Shown here in pieces: positions 8,661-18,099 of a stretch of 64,000 nucleotides of DNA. Location: assembly GCA_002890585.1 (NCBI GenBank), contig MIQB01000002.1, forward strand, positions 1 through 64,000, in the 5' to 3' direction. A program made the translations under genes and the position numbers. Under the pieces are notes generated by a model. That model was not told the origin of the DNA and did not search any database. It worked only from the letters and a program-made list of their open reading frames with translations. The DNA comes from Tannerella sp. oral taxon 808 (GTDB lineage: Bacteria; Bacteroidota; Bacteroidia; Bacteroidales; Tannerellaceae). Each line of letters starts with the position of its first letter. Position 1 is the first letter of the stretch.

Positions 8661-8993
8661 AGATTTATTGTAATTCAGGATTTCGTTAAATCATCAACAG
8701 GAGATTTATTGTAATTCAGAATTTCATTAAATCATCAGCAGGAGATTTATTGTAATTCAGGATTTCATTAAATCATCAACAGGAGATTTATTAGAAACTG
8801 AGTTTTTAATAAGCCAGCGAACGAAAAGTTATTAGAAGCTGAGTTTTTAATAAGCCTACGAACGAAAAGTTATTAGAAACTGAGTTTTTAATAAGCCTAC
8901 AAACGAAAAGTTATTAGAAACTGAGTTTTTAATAAGCCTACGAACGAAAAGTTATTAGAAACCGGGTTTCTAATATGTCACAGAGCGAAAAAG
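8661..8993. repeat. Two abutting tandem arrays, both with 41-bp period
   Basis: Units starting near 8661, 8702 and 8743 share AGATTTATTGTAATTCAG and a stem TAAATC/GATTTA. From 8788 the sequence changes completely to TTATTAGAAACTGAGTTTTT-type units at 8788, 8829, 8870, 8911 and 8952. Both blocks step by exactly 41 bp and stay in phase across the switch. The last unit contains a perfect 10+1+10 palindrome at 8954-8974. The DNA is AT-rich in contrast to the flanking genes. The array fills the gap between two minus-strand genes; 8994-9112 shows nothing further I recognise. Confidence 0.95.
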
Positions 8994-9112
8994 ATGCGTT
9001 GCCATGCGGTGTGCTCCCCCCGAATGCGACGGGACAGAGCTCCCGACCAAGCGGGGGCCCTGTCCAACGTCTGTTACGGCAAAAAACATTGATTTCTGGG
9101 TGAGTCAACTCC

Positions 9113-10738
9113 TCATTTCTTGGTCGCCACCGGGAGGTATTGCTTGAGGTTGTTCAGCACCTTCTGGTGGATCTTCACCTTGTATTTCCCGTTGAGCTCC
9201 TTGAGCCATTCGGCCTCCAGCTTGGGCTGCTCCTCGATGGGATGGCTCCAGACGCGATCGTAGCTGATGTTGAAGAGCAGGATGCCGTCGCTGTATTCCT
9301 TCATCAACTGCTCCATCTCGGGGTGATTCTTCTCGAGCTCACGGCGCTCCAGTTCGTTGACGATGTCGCGAATGAAGAGCTGGTAGATCTCGCTCAGGAA
9401 GTCGCCCGAGTACGTTTTGGTGGAGTAGGGGTAGCGGTGGAGGTATTCGGCGAACTCGCTCTGGGGGAAGTCGATGCCATTGAGGTGCATGAGGGTTTTG
9501 TTCATCTGCTTGGCGCGGTTGTAGAAGTTCGTGTCGGTGGGGAAGTAGTCGTCGCAGAGGCGTTGCAGCTCGGCGTAGGCTTCGGGGTAGAAGACGTAGC
9601 CGTACTTCTTCTTCTCCTTTTCGTCGTAACTCTTGAAGAGTTCAAAGTTGCGGTCGCCCTGGCGCATGGTGGTGTAGTATGACTTCTCCATCTCCTCGTA
9701 GGGGGGCAGGGGGCGCCGGTCTAAGAGCTTGATGATGTGGTAGCCGTAGCGGGTGCGGACGGGGCGCGAGATGTCGCCGGTGTCTTTCAGCGCGAAGGCG
9801 GCCTCTTCGAAGGGGCGGACCATGTCGCCAAGGGAGAAGTAGGGCAATACGCCGTCGTTGTTGCGCGACTTGGCGTCGATGGAGTAGGCATTGACGAGGG
9901 CGCTGAAACTTTCGCCTTGTTTCAAGCGGTCATAAATCTCATTTGCGCGGCGCAGCAGGGCTACGGTGTCGGGATCTTCGCTATTGGTGCCGACCATGAT
10001 GTGTGCCACGCGAATGCGTCCGGGGTTGGGGGTCAGCTTCTCCAGTCGCAGGATGTGATAGCCGGCCGAGGAACGCACGGGGCCAACGATCTGACCCACC
10101 TTCATGTTGTAGACTGTGTTCTCGAGTGGCTTCAGGAGTTGCAACGGGTAGATATAGTCCACATGGTCGAAGAAGGCCGTGTCGCCTTTCCCTTCGGCCA
10201 GTTCTTGGCCCACTTTATCATAACTCTCGCCGCGCTGTATGCGATCGTAGGCCGCTTTGGCGCGCTTGTAGACGGCGACGGTGTCTTTCGATACGGTCTC
10301 CTCGGGCAGCGGGAAGACGATGTCGCTGAAGGTGGGTATCACTTTGCTGCGCTCGTAAATCTCATGGATGGCGCGTGCTTCGCCGGCCTTATCTGAGAGG
10401 TAACTGGCGCGCAACTGTATCTCATAGTCTCGGAGTTCGTTGCGGAAGTTCTCCGTCTGGTCGTATTTGCCGGCTATGGCGTCGGCCACCTTCAGTTTGA
10501 AGTTTTTGAAGAGGGTCACGAAGTCATCGAGCGACTTTTTATTGTTCAGATCCACGCCACTGTCTTTAAGGGCAATGAAGAGGAACTCGGAGACGGGGAT
10601 GTCTTTCCCCGCGATAGTCATAATTGCCGGGTCGTTGGCTTTGTTTTGCGAAAAAGCCCCGACCGCGGGCACCAAGCTGCAGAGGGCAGCACATAGAATA
10701 AACCTTCTCATTCTTATAGTTGATTTCATAATGCTCAA
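9113..10738 (-). CDS. Periplasmic parvulin-type peptidyl-prolyl isomerase, two PpiC domains
   Basis: A 541-residue protein with a signal peptide (hydrophobic stretch near residues 12-29, ending ...GAFSQ). Two parvulin domains follow: about residues 125-235 (GYHILRLEKL at its end) and 240-345 (GYHIIKLLDRRPLPPYEE at its end). The C-terminal 190 residues are helical and of unknown function. It probably acts as a foldase/chaperone for exported proteins, the third of this type in the cluster. Starts at residue 1 or at M4 are both possible. It lies 15 bp downstream of recQ on the same strand, so it may share that transcript. Confidence 0.8.
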   Translation of the reverse strand: MSIMKSTIRMRRFILCAALCSLVPAVGAFSQNKANDPAIMTIAGKDIPVSEFLFIALKDSGVDLNNKKSLDDFVTLFKNFKLKVADAIAGKYDQTENFRNELRDYEIQLRASYLSDKAGEARAIHEIYERSKVIPTFSDIVFPLPEETVSKDTVAVYKRAKAAYDRIQRGESYDKVGQELAEGKGDTAFFDHVDYIYPLQLLKPLENTVYNMKVGQIVGPVRSSAGYHILRLEKLTPNPGRIRVAHIMVGTNSEDPDTVALLRRANEIYDRLKQGESFSALVNAYSIDAKSRNNDGVLPYFSLGDMVRPFEEAAFALKDTGDISRPVRTRYGYHIIKLLDRRPLPPYEEMEKSYYTTMRQGDRNFELFKSYDEKEKKKYGYVFYPEAYAELQRLCDDYFPTDTNFYNRAKQMNKTLMHLNGIDFPQSEFAEYLHRYPYSTKTYSGDFLSEIYQLFIRDIVNELERRELEKNHPEMEQLMKEYSDGILLFNISYDRVWSHPIEEQPKLEAEWLKELNGKYKVKIHQKVLNNLKQYLPVATKK

Positions 10739-10753
10739 AATGATTTCAGCGCA

Positions 10754-13168
10754 TCAATTGGCCATCTCGGATAGGAACTTGATGCGCACCAATCGGATCT
10801 CGTCTTCGGTATAATCGCTGCCGAGCTCGTCGATGGCCTCGGAGAGGTCGTCCGTGGTAGACTCTTTGAAGTACTGGTAGATGTCATCCACGCGGTCTTC
10901 GTCGATGGCGTCGCGGATGAAGTAGTCTATGTTGATCCGTGTGCCGGAATAGACGATGGATTCGATCTCATCGAGCAGCTCGGAGAAGTCCAGCCCCTTC
11001 GACGAAGCCAAGTCGTCGAGCGCCACCTTGCGATCGATGCTTTGCACGATGGAGACTTTCATCTTCGACTTGTTTGCCACCGTGCGCACCCGCATGTCTT
11101 CGGGTCTTTCTATCTCGTTTTCTTCTACGTATTTCTTGATCAGAGCCACGAATTCCGAGCCGTAGCGTTTGGCTTTCCCGGAGCCGACACCGGGGATGTT
11201 CTGGAGCTCCTCGAGCGTGATGGGATACGTCGTAGCCATCGCCTCGAGCGAGGGGTCTTGGAAGATGACGAAGGGGGGCACATCCATTTGCTTGGAGAGC
11301 TTCTTGCGGAGGTCTTTCATAATGGAGAAGAGGGCCGGGTCTACAGCGCTGGATCCGCCGCCACGCATCGGGACGTCGTCGCCATCGTCTTCTTCAAACT
11401 CCTTGTCTTTTACTACACGGAACGAGACGGGCTTCTTCATGAACTCCCGCCCCAGCGGGGTGATCTTGAGTATGCCGTAGTTCTCAATCTCCTTCGTCAG
11501 GTAGCCCGCGATGAGGGCTTGGCGGATGACGGCGTTCCACGTCTTATCGTCCTCCTCCTGCCCACTTCCGAATGGTTCCAATTCGTTTTGTTCATACGAG
11601 ACGATGTCGGCCGTCTCCTTCCCGAGCAGGAAGTCGATGACGTGTTCGGCCTTATACTTTTCACGCAGGACATCAATGGCCACAAGCGCCTGCTTCAGCA
11701 GGTCTTTGGCTTCGATCGTGACACGCGGCGTGAGGCAATTGTCGCAGCTACCGCAGTTGTCCTCCGTGTATTCTTCTCCGAAATAATGCAGCAGCACCTT
11801 TCTTCGGCAGACAGCCGTCTCGGCATACGCCGCCGTTTCGAGCAGCAGTTGCTTACCGATCTCCTGCTCAATGATGGGCTTGCCTTGCAGGAATTTCTCC
11901 AGCTTCTGCAAGTCTTTGTAGGCATAAAAAGCCAAGCATCGTCCCTCTCCGCCGTCACGACCGGCACGGCCCGTCTCTTGGTAATAGCCCTCGAGGCTTT
12001 TGGGGATGTCGTAATGGATCACATAGCGCACATCGGGCTTATCGATACCCATACCAAAGGCGATGGTGGCCACAATGACGTCAGCCTCTTCCATTAAGAA
12101 GGCGTCTTGGTTTCTCGACCTCACCTGCGACTCCATCCCCGCGTGGTATGGCAGCGCCTTGATGCCGTTGGCTACTAAGATGCTGGCGAACTCCTCCACT
12201 CGCCGCCGGCTCAGGCAATAGACGATGCCCGATTTGCCCTCGTTTGACTTGATAAACTTGATGATCTCGCGGTCTACATCCTTGCCTTTTGGCCGCACCT
12301 CGTAGTAGAGGTTCGGTCGGTTGAACGATGATTTGAAGACCGTGGCGTCCAGCATGCCGAGGTTCTTCTGTATGTCGTGCTGCACCTTCGGTGTGGCCGT
12401 AGCAGTGAGTGCGATGAGCGGATGCTTGCCAATCTCGTTAATGATGGGACGGATGCGGCGGTATTCGGGTCGGAAGTCGTGCCCCCACTCCGAAATACAA
12501 TGCGCCTCATCGACGGCATAGAAAGAGATCTTCACTTGGCGCAGAAATTCCACATTCTCATCCTTCGTCAGCGACTCGGGGGCCACATAGAGCAGCTTTG
12601 TCCGTCCGGAAAGGATGTCTTGCTTCACCTGCTCGATGGCTGTGCGGTTAAGCGAAGAGTTGATGAAGTGTGCCACGCCGTCTTCTTCGCTAAAGTTTCG
12701 CATCGCGTCCACTTGGTTCTTCATCAGCGCGATGAGTGGGGAGATGACGATGGCTGTGCCCTCCATCATCAGCGAGGGCAACTGGTAACACAGCGATTTG
12801 CCACCGCCCGTGGGCATCAGCACGAACACGTCTTTCCCGGTGAGCAGTGTCTCGATGATGGCTTTCTGCTCTCCCTTAAATGAATCGAAACCGAAATGCT
12901 TTTTCAGCGCCTTGGTTACGTCTTGGTCTTCTGGTGCGCCCTTCGCGGGCGCCTCGGCGCATGGAGTGGGAGTAGTCTCCGGTGTGGTTTTTTCCTTGGG
13001 TTCACCTGCCTTTGGCGTAGCAGCGGTGGATTTCTTCTTTGTCGCAGCCTTCTTCTCCCCCGCGGGAGAGGCTGCTGCGGCCTTCTTCTTTGCCTCTGAC
13101 GGCTTCTGCTCTTCAGTTCTTGGTAATTCTTCGGCCATACTTTCTGCTTTTGACATATCTGTTGGCAT
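10754..13168 (-). CDS. recQ: ATP-dependent DNA helicase RecQ
   Basis: An 804-residue RecQ-family 3'-5' helicase for recombination and fork repair. The core starts near residue 84 with HFGFDSFKGEQ, followed by Walker A (MPTGGGKS, ending at 125), DEAH (VDEAHCISEWGHDFR), and QETGRAGRDG. A zinc-binding CRRK...CGSCDNC region, winged helix and a C-terminal HRDC domain (TLEELQNIPGVGSGKAKRYG) follow. The first 80 residues are a Lys/Ala/Pro/Thr-rich low-complexity tail absent from typical RecQ. The roughly 100 residues after HRDC also extend the protein beyond the usual 600-730. It is encoded downstream of clpX on the same strand. Confidence 0.95.
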   Translation of the reverse strand: MPTDMSKAESMAEELPRTEEQKPSEAKKKAAAASPAGEKKAATKKKSTAATPKAGEPKEKTTPETTPTPCAEAPAKGAPEDQDVTKALKKHFGFDSFKGEQKAIIETLLTGKDVFVLMPTGGGKSLCYQLPSLMMEGTAIVISPLIALMKNQVDAMRNFSEEDGVAHFINSSLNRTAIEQVKQDILSGRTKLLYVAPESLTKDENVEFLRQVKISFYAVDEAHCISEWGHDFRPEYRRIRPIINEIGKHPLIALTATATPKVQHDIQKNLGMLDATVFKSSFNRPNLYYEVRPKGKDVDREIIKFIKSNEGKSGIVYCLSRRRVEEFASILVANGIKALPYHAGMESQVRSRNQDAFLMEEADVIVATIAFGMGIDKPDVRYVIHYDIPKSLEGYYQETGRAGRDGGEGRCLAFYAYKDLQKLEKFLQGKPIIEQEIGKQLLLETAAYAETAVCRRKVLLHYFGEEYTEDNCGSCDNCLTPRVTIEAKDLLKQALVAIDVLREKYKAEHVIDFLLGKETADIVSYEQNELEPFGSGQEEDDKTWNAVIRQALIAGYLTKEIENYGILKITPLGREFMKKPVSFRVVKDKEFEEDDGDDVPMRGGGSSAVDPALFSIMKDLRKKLSKQMDVPPFVIFQDPSLEAMATTYPITLEELQNIPGVGSGKAKRYGSEFVALIKKYVEENEIERPEDMRVRTVANKSKMKVSIVQSIDRKVALDDLASSKGLDFSELLDEIESIVYSGTRINIDYFIRDAIDEDRVDDIYQYFKESTTDDLSEAIDELGSDYTEDEIRLVRIKFLSEMAN

Positions 13169-13191
13169 ACACTTTTATGGAGTCGTGTATC

Positions 13192-14418
13192 TCAGGCGCA
13201 CTGCAAACGGCTGAGATCGATCTTCTCGAACTGCTCCCTTGCGTAGTTCAGTCCGATGTGCAGCTTCTTCCTGTTTTCGGAAGGCAGCCGATACATGGCG
13301 TCCATCATAATCGCCTCCACGATGGAGCGCAATCCGCGCGCACCCAGCTTGAACTCGATCGCTTTGTCGACTACGTATTCATATACGTCCTCGCTGAATG
13401 AGAGTTTGATGCCGTCCATATCGAACAGCTTGACGTATTGCTTGATGATGGAGTTTTTTGGTTCGGTGAGGATCCTCCGCAATGCCGCGCGATCCAGCGG
13501 ATTGAGGTAGGTCAGGATGGGCAATCGGCCGATGATCTCGGGGATCATACCGAAGGCTTTCAGGTCAGTCGGCGTGATGTATTGCATCATGTTTTCTCTG
13601 TCTGCCACGGCCGTATCTCGGCTCGCGGCGAAGCCCACCACATGTGTATTGAGCCGTTGGGCTATTTTCTTTTCTATCCCGTCGAAGGCGCCACCGCAGA
13701 TGAAGAGGATGTTGCGCGTATCCACGGAGATCATGCGCTGTTCGGGATGTTTGCGTCCACCATGCGGCGGAACGTTCACGACTGCCCCCTCGAGCAACTT
13801 CAGCAGCCCTTGCTGCACGCCCTCACCGCTCACGTCGCGCGTGATGGAGGGGTTGTCGCTCTTGCGGGCGATCTTGTCGATCTCGTCGATGAAGACGATA
13901 CCTCGCTGCGCCGCCTCTACATTGTAATCGGCTGCTTGCAGCAGGCGTGTGAGGATGCTTTCGATGTCTTCGCCCACATAGCCAGCCTCGGTGAGCACCG
14001 TAGCATCGACTATACAGAAGGGCACATGCAACTTGCGTGCAATGGTGCGTGCAAGCAGTGTCTTCCCCGTGCCCGTGGCTCCGACCATGATGATGTTGGA
14101 CTTCTCGATTTCTACATCATCAGCTGTCGTTTTTTGCATCAATCGTTTGTAGTGGTTGTATACGGCCACGGACAGGTATCGCTTGGCAGTCTCTTGTCCG
14201 ATGACGTACTCGTCCAAGAAGGCTTTCAGCTCTTTCGGCTTTGGCACCGGCTCGCCTTTGGGCAGGAAGCCGGCTTCTTTAGGCCGTGCATTTTGCACGA
14301 TCTGGTATGCCTGGGTCGCACATTCGTCGCAGATGGCAGCAGACAGTCCCGTAATCAACATGCCCACATCCTTGCCGCTCTTTCCGCAGAAAGCGCATGA
14401 ATTTTCCCCATTTGCCAT
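13192..14418 (-). CDS. clpX: ClpX, ATPase subunit of the Clp protease
   Basis: ClpX unfolds tagged proteins and feeds them to ClpP. The 408-residue product carries the N-terminal zinc-binding domain (C8, C11, C30, C33), Walker A GATGTGKT at 113-120, a Walker B/sensor segment with [11 protein letters not shown], and the expected C-terminal small domain. Length is normal. It lies 6 bp downstream of clpP and follows tig, the conserved order tig-clpP-clpX of many bacteria, so the three are probably co-transcribed from the promoter upstream of tig. Confidence 0.97.
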   Translation of the reverse strand: MANGENSCAFCGKSGKDVGMLITGLSAAICDECATQAYQIVQNARPKEAGFLPKGEPVPKPKELKAFLDEYVIGQETAKRYLSVAVYNHYKRLMQKTTADDVEIEKSNIIMVGATGTGKTLLARTIARKLHVPFCIVDATVLTEAGYVGEDIESILTRLLQAADYNVEAAQRGIVFIDEIDKIARKSDNPSITRDVSGEGVQQGLLKLLEGAVVNVPPHGGRKHPEQRMISVDTRNILFICGGAFDGIEKKIAQRLNTHVVGFAASRDTAVADRENMMQYITPTDLKAFGMIPEIIGRLPILTYLNPLDRAALRRILTEPKNSIIKQYVKLFDMDGIKLSFSEDVYEYVVDKAIEFKLGARGLRSIVEAIMMDAMYRLPSENRKKLHIGLNYAREQFEKIDLSRLQCA

Positions 14419-14424
14419 CGCCGT

Positions 14425-15090
14425 TTACTTGCGTTTCATGATTTCATCCACCATGCCGTATGCCAATGCTTCTTCGGCATTCATCCAGTAATCGCGATCG
14501 CTATCGCGGGCAATTTCCTCGTAGGGTTTGCCCGAATGTTCGGAGATGATGCGGTAGAGCTCGTCTTTCACCTTCAAAACCTCGCGCACAGCAATCTCCA
14601 TATCCGAGGCCTGCCCCTGCACGCCACTCATCGGCTGATGGATCAGCACACGCGAGTGGGTCAGGCAGCAGCGTTTGCCCTTTTCACCGGCCACAAGCAG
14701 CACCGACGCCATTGAGGCGGCGATGCCGGTGCAGATGGTAGCCACCTTGCTACCGATGAATTGCATGGTGTCGTAGATGCCTAATCCGGCATAGACTGAT
14801 CCGCCGGGGGAGTTGATGTAAATGGAGATGTCCTTGCCCGGATCGCTGGAATCGAGGTAGAGGAGTTGCGCTTGAATGACGTTGGCTGTGTAATCGTCGA
14901 TTTGCGTACCGAGAAAGATGATGCGATCCATCATCAGGCGAGAGAAGACGTCCATCTGTGCCACGTTCAGCTGGCGCTCTTCGATGATCGTCGGCGAGAT
15001 GTAGCTGCTGGTGATGTTCATGTAGCCTTCCAACGCCGTAGAACTCATGCCCAAATGCTTGGTGGCGTATTTCTTGAATTCGTTTTCCAT
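14425..15090 (-). CDS. clpP: ClpP, proteolytic subunit of the Clp protease
   Basis: A 221-residue serine peptidase that forms the ClpP chamber. The catalytic triad is visible: S126 in GIAASMAS, H151 in VLIHQP and D196 in ARDSDRD. The YINSPGGSV oxyanion-region motif is present near residue 91. It lies 6 bp after the tig stop and 6 bp before clpX. It degrades substrates unfolded by ClpX. The N-terminus, with about 30 residues before the core, is compatible with a short propeptide. Confidence 0.97.
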   Translation of the reverse strand: MENEFKKYATKHLGMSSTALEGYMNITSSYISPTIIEERQLNVAQMDVFSRLMMDRIIFLGTQIDDYTANVIQAQLLYLDSSDPGKDISIYINSPGGSVYAGLGIYDTMQFIGSKVATICTGIAASMASVLLVAGEKGKRCCLTHSRVLIHQPMSGVQGQASDMEIAVREVLKVKDELYRIISEHSGKPYEEIARDSDRDYWMNAEEALAYGMVDEIMKRK

Positions 15091-15096
15091 CTCTTT

Positions 15097-16515
15097 TTAT
15101 GCCTCTGCTTGTGGTGTTTCCGTTGCTTTCTTTTTATCGGCGTGCTCGGCGAGTTTCTTCAGCATGTCGTCCCACATTAATTGGTCGTAGTCATTGAGGG
15201 CGATGTCTTTCTTGTCTACTGTGATTTGGCCTTTGACCCATTCTGCGAGCTTCTTGTCCGTAGCGCGAGAGATCAGGTTGCGTCGATTCTCATCGCGCTT
15301 CAGGAGGTCTTTAGCGAGCTGCTCCACCATTTCTTCGTCGGGATTGAAGACGCCGTAATTCATGATTTGCTCACGGGCATACAGCTTTGACATTTCCTCG
15401 ATGTCCGGATCTTCCACTGTCAGCCCGTTGGCCGACATGAAGTATTCCTTGGCGATGTGGTATTTCATGTCTTCCACCACACCGGGGTAATTCTTGTCTA
15501 CGTCTTCGGGCTTCAGTCTGTCGGCGAGCACTAACCAGCGCTTCAGGATGTCGTCAGCCAGCGTCACTTCGCCGACCTTCTTGATCATCATTTCGCGCAT
15601 TTCGCTTTCGAAGCGTGTCTCGGCACGCTGGGGGAGCGGGTTTGTCAAGCTCTTCCTGAGTTCCTCGCGGAAGGTCTGCTCGTCCGTTATGTCATTGCGT
15701 CCCAAGACGGCCGCAAAGAAATCAGGCGTCATCTCAGCCAGCTTGGATCGCGTGATTCCGTCGATTTCAAAGCGACAATCATTCGTGAAATGCTCCAGCG
15801 CTTCCCCGTCGAGTTGTGTAAGCGACTCCAAGGCCATCTTGTTGTTCCCATAGGCCTTTTGGGGGTTGAAGATGATGTTATCGCCGGGCTTGGCGCCGAT
15901 GAATTTGGCGCGTTCTGCTTCGTCCCGAAGCACCTTCGGGCTCAGCCTCGCATACTCACGCCAAAGGCCACCCGGTTTCTGCTCGCCATTTTCCATTTCC
16001 ACGAGCTTCCCGTTGATCCAGTCGTCCAGCTCCACGGAGCCCACCGATTCGCTTGTCCCCTGCCTGCTGCGGTAAGAGTCGATTTGCTTTTCCAACGCTT
16101 GGTCATCCACATAGATGTTATACAGCGTCAGGTGATCGTCTTTTGTCAGGCTGAGGTCCTTTTTCGGAGACAGCGCCACGTCGAATTGAATCTTGATCTC
16201 GTCCGGGGATTCGAAGTTGATCGGTTCCTGATTTTCACGCGGGAGTGGTTCGCCCAAGACTCCCATCTTGTTATCTCGAATATATCTGAAGAGGCTCTCC
16301 GTCGTGATCCGATTGATTTCCTCGGCCATCACGCGCCGGCCATACACTTTCCGAATCATGCCCAGTGGCGCCGTGCCCTTCCGAAAGCCTGGCAGAGCCA
16401 TCCTTCGGCGATACAGGCGCAGGTTCCGATCCACATCGTCTTCGTAGTCCTTTTTTTCGATCGCCACTGTGATGATGCCGCGGATGGCGTCATCGCTCGT
16501 CAACGAAATATTCAT
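15097..16515 (-). CDS. tig: Trigger factor, ribosome-associated chaperone
   Basis: A 472-residue protein with the trigger factor ribosome-binding N-terminal domain, including the signature LPGFRKGTAPLGMIRKVYG near residues 39-57. It is followed by a divergent middle region where the FKBP-like PPIase domain would lie, and a helical C-terminal chaperone domain. Bacteroidetes trigger factors often have a poorly conserved middle domain; this one has no obvious FKBP active-site pattern. It is the first gene of a tig-clpP-clpX operon with a good Bacteroidetes promoter 55-85 bp upstream. Confidence 0.92.
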   Translation of the reverse strand: MNISLTSDDAIRGIITVAIEKKDYEDDVDRNLRLYRRRMALPGFRKGTAPLGMIRKVYGRRVMAEEINRITTESLFRYIRDNKMGVLGEPLPRENQEPINFESPDEIKIQFDVALSPKKDLSLTKDDHLTLYNIYVDDQALEKQIDSYRSRQGTSESVGSVELDDWINGKLVEMENGEQKPGGLWREYARLSPKVLRDEAERAKFIGAKPGDNIIFNPQKAYGNNKMALESLTQLDGEALEHFTNDCRFEIDGITRSKLAEMTPDFFAAVLGRNDITDEQTFREELRKSLTNPLPQRAETRFESEMREMMIKKVGEVTLADDILKRWLVLADRLKPEDVDKNYPGVVEDMKYHIAKEYFMSANGLTVEDPDIEEMSKLYAREQIMNYGVFNPDEEMVEQLAKDLLKRDENRRNLISRATDKKLAEWVKGQITVDKKDIALNDYDQLMWDDMLKKLAEHADKKKATETPQAEA

Positions 16516-16570
16516 ACTGTTCTGTCTTAATAATTAATCTATTACGTGCGCTATTTTATTTAGCAGGGGG

Positions 16571-16601
16571 CAAAAGTAGGCTATAATTTCAATCTCACAA
16601 A
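16571..16601 (-). promoter_or_regulatory. Promoter of the tig-clpP-clpX operon
   Basis: On the minus strand TTTG (16598-16601), a 19-nt spacer and TACTTTTG (16571-16578) match the Bacteroidetes -33/-7 consensus TTTG and TAnnTTTG. The -7 box lies 55 bp before the tig start. Confidence 0.8.
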
Positions 16602-17082
16602 TGCGGAAAATCAGTCGAAAAAGTGCCTTACAATCCGCTATTGATGCGGGTTTTGGAATTTCCCTGACGAACGGATTTCGATGCCTCCCCGGGTGCCCCT
16701 GAAAGCCCCGTCTGACACCTATATATAATAGTCCTCCTCCCTCAGCAAGGCCATCCGGAAATTGGTGGAGGGATTGTCAGGCAGAGCCACCCCGATCGGA
16801 TGGGCGATACCTCCACCACCTGCGCCTACCCCCTCTTTTGGATTACAAAAAAATGCCGATGTGCCCACGCTACGAATGGGTTACGACGATGTGCGAACAC
16901 AAAATTAGGCTTGCACGTCTCAGCATTATAATTTCCTTTGCGCCCCCGAGAGAAGGTATATTCCGAAGGCACTTAACAATCTATTCTGCCGCTGTCGATC
17001 AACTGATGAGGGATTATTGTTACGAACTCGAGATGTTCTTACTCTTCATAGGCATCGACACCATTTTTTATTTACATATCAC
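16602..17082. other. Intergenic region without a recognised gene
   Basis: This gap separates the tig promoter from the RRM gene. I see no convincing protein frame, array or tRNA in it. It ends in a long leader for the RRM gene; a TTTCCTTTG stretch near 16930-16940 could be a weak -7 element. A small RNA cannot be excluded by eye. Confidence 0.5.
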
Positions 17083-17328
17083 ATGAATATTTACTTGGGC
17101 AACCTGAACTATCGCGTGCAGGAAGAAGATTTGCAGAAACGATTGGAAGAGTACGGAACAGTTGATTCCGTGCGAGTTATTAAGGATCGGGAAACGGGCC
17201 GTTCGCGGGGCTATGCCTTCGCTGAAATGCCGAACGACGACGAAGCCAACCAGGCCATCGCCGAGCTGAACGATCAGACCTTCGAGGGGAGGCGATTGGT
17301 GGCCAAAGTGGCCCTGCCGCGTCCCTAA
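17083..17328 (+). CDS. Small RRM-type RNA-binding protein
   Basis: An 81-residue protein consisting of a single RNA-recognition motif: RNP2 is IYLGNL (residues 3-8) and RNP1 is RGYAFAEM near residues 45-52. Such stand-alone RRM proteins are common in Bacteroidetes, where related proteins act as global RNA regulators; that role is inferred here. The ATG at 17083 gives the canonical MNIYLGNL start, whereas the longer frame would add an unrelated tail. It is monocistronic, followed by a GC-rich hairpin (17335-17363) and a terminator at 17405-17449. Confidence 0.93.
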   Translation: MNIYLGNLNYRVQEEDLQKRLEEYGTVDSVRVIKDRETGRSRGYAFAEMPNDDEANQAIAELNDQTFEGRRLVAKVALPRP

Positions 17329-17404
17329 CGCATTGCAACGGTGGCGGCGCCGCCGGTGTTGCTTTTGGCCGCCGCGCGGAGCCGCAATAACCAGATCGCA
17401 CCTT

Positions 17405-17449
17405 AACCTTTCGCTTTCCTCTGACGAGAGAGAGCGGAAGGTTTTTTTT
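17405..17449 (+). terminator. Intrinsic terminator after the RRM gene
   Basis: AACCTTTCGCTTT pairs imperfectly with AGAGCGGAAGGTT, followed by a run of T residues. Confidence 0.75.
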
Positions 17450-17509
17450 ATGCCGTAACCCGAACAAGGCTTTCGCAGTGCGATCAGCCTTCCGCGAGTT
17501 TTTATCCAC

Positions 17510-17990
17510 ACTCTCGTGACATCACGAAAGATATAAAACGTACTTATATACATCTTACTCCATACACGAAGAGTAGAATAAGATATTATTTATATTTTAA
17601 TCCATACACGGATAACTAAATAATATATTATTCATATCATCATCCATACACGAAGATATGAACAAGTTGTTATTTACATCTACATCCATGCACGAATAGT
17701 CGAAAAATAATTATCCATACATGGATCCACGCACGAAGTACTGAATAAGATAATATTCTCATATACATCCATACATGAATAGCTGAATAAGATCTTATTC
17801 ATATTCCCATCCATGCATGGAGAATAGAATAATTTGTTATTCCTATTCAAATCCGTACACGAATAATTGAATAACATCTTATTTATATTCTCATCCATAC
17901 ACGATATATTAAAGATAGATCGAATAACACTTCGTGCATACACGAAATAATATATAGCATATTATACATCTATTCGTGACATCACGAAAC
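17510..17990. repeat. AT-rich tandem array, about 42-bp period, bounded by palindromes
   Basis: TCCATACACGAA-type blocks recur at 17559, 17601, 17643, 17685, 17726, 17768, 17810, 17852 and 17893-17894, i.e. a step of 41-42 bp. Between them lie GAATAAGATCTTATTC-type palindromes (perfect at 17785-17800). The array is bounded on both sides by the same palindrome, TCGTGACATCACGA (17514-17527 and 17974-17987), 460 bp apart (about eleven steps). It sits between the RRM gene and the TerB-type gene. Confidence 0.9.
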
Positions 17991-18064
17991 AATGGACGCA
18001 ATAGGGATGAAGGGGGCACAGCGCGGGGAGGTGAACCTGAAAATTCCTTGTATTGATTTCGGCC

Positions 18065-18072
18065 TACTTTTG
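18065..18072 (+). promoter_or_regulatory. Candidate -7 box of the TerB/ATPase/helicase cassette
   Basis: TACTTTTG matches TAnnTTTG 27 bp before the start at 18100. I do not see a well-spaced TTTG -33 element, so this is a half-supported promoter. Confidence 0.5.
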
Positions 18073-18099
18073 CCCCCCACCAACCGAAAGGGGTAGAAA

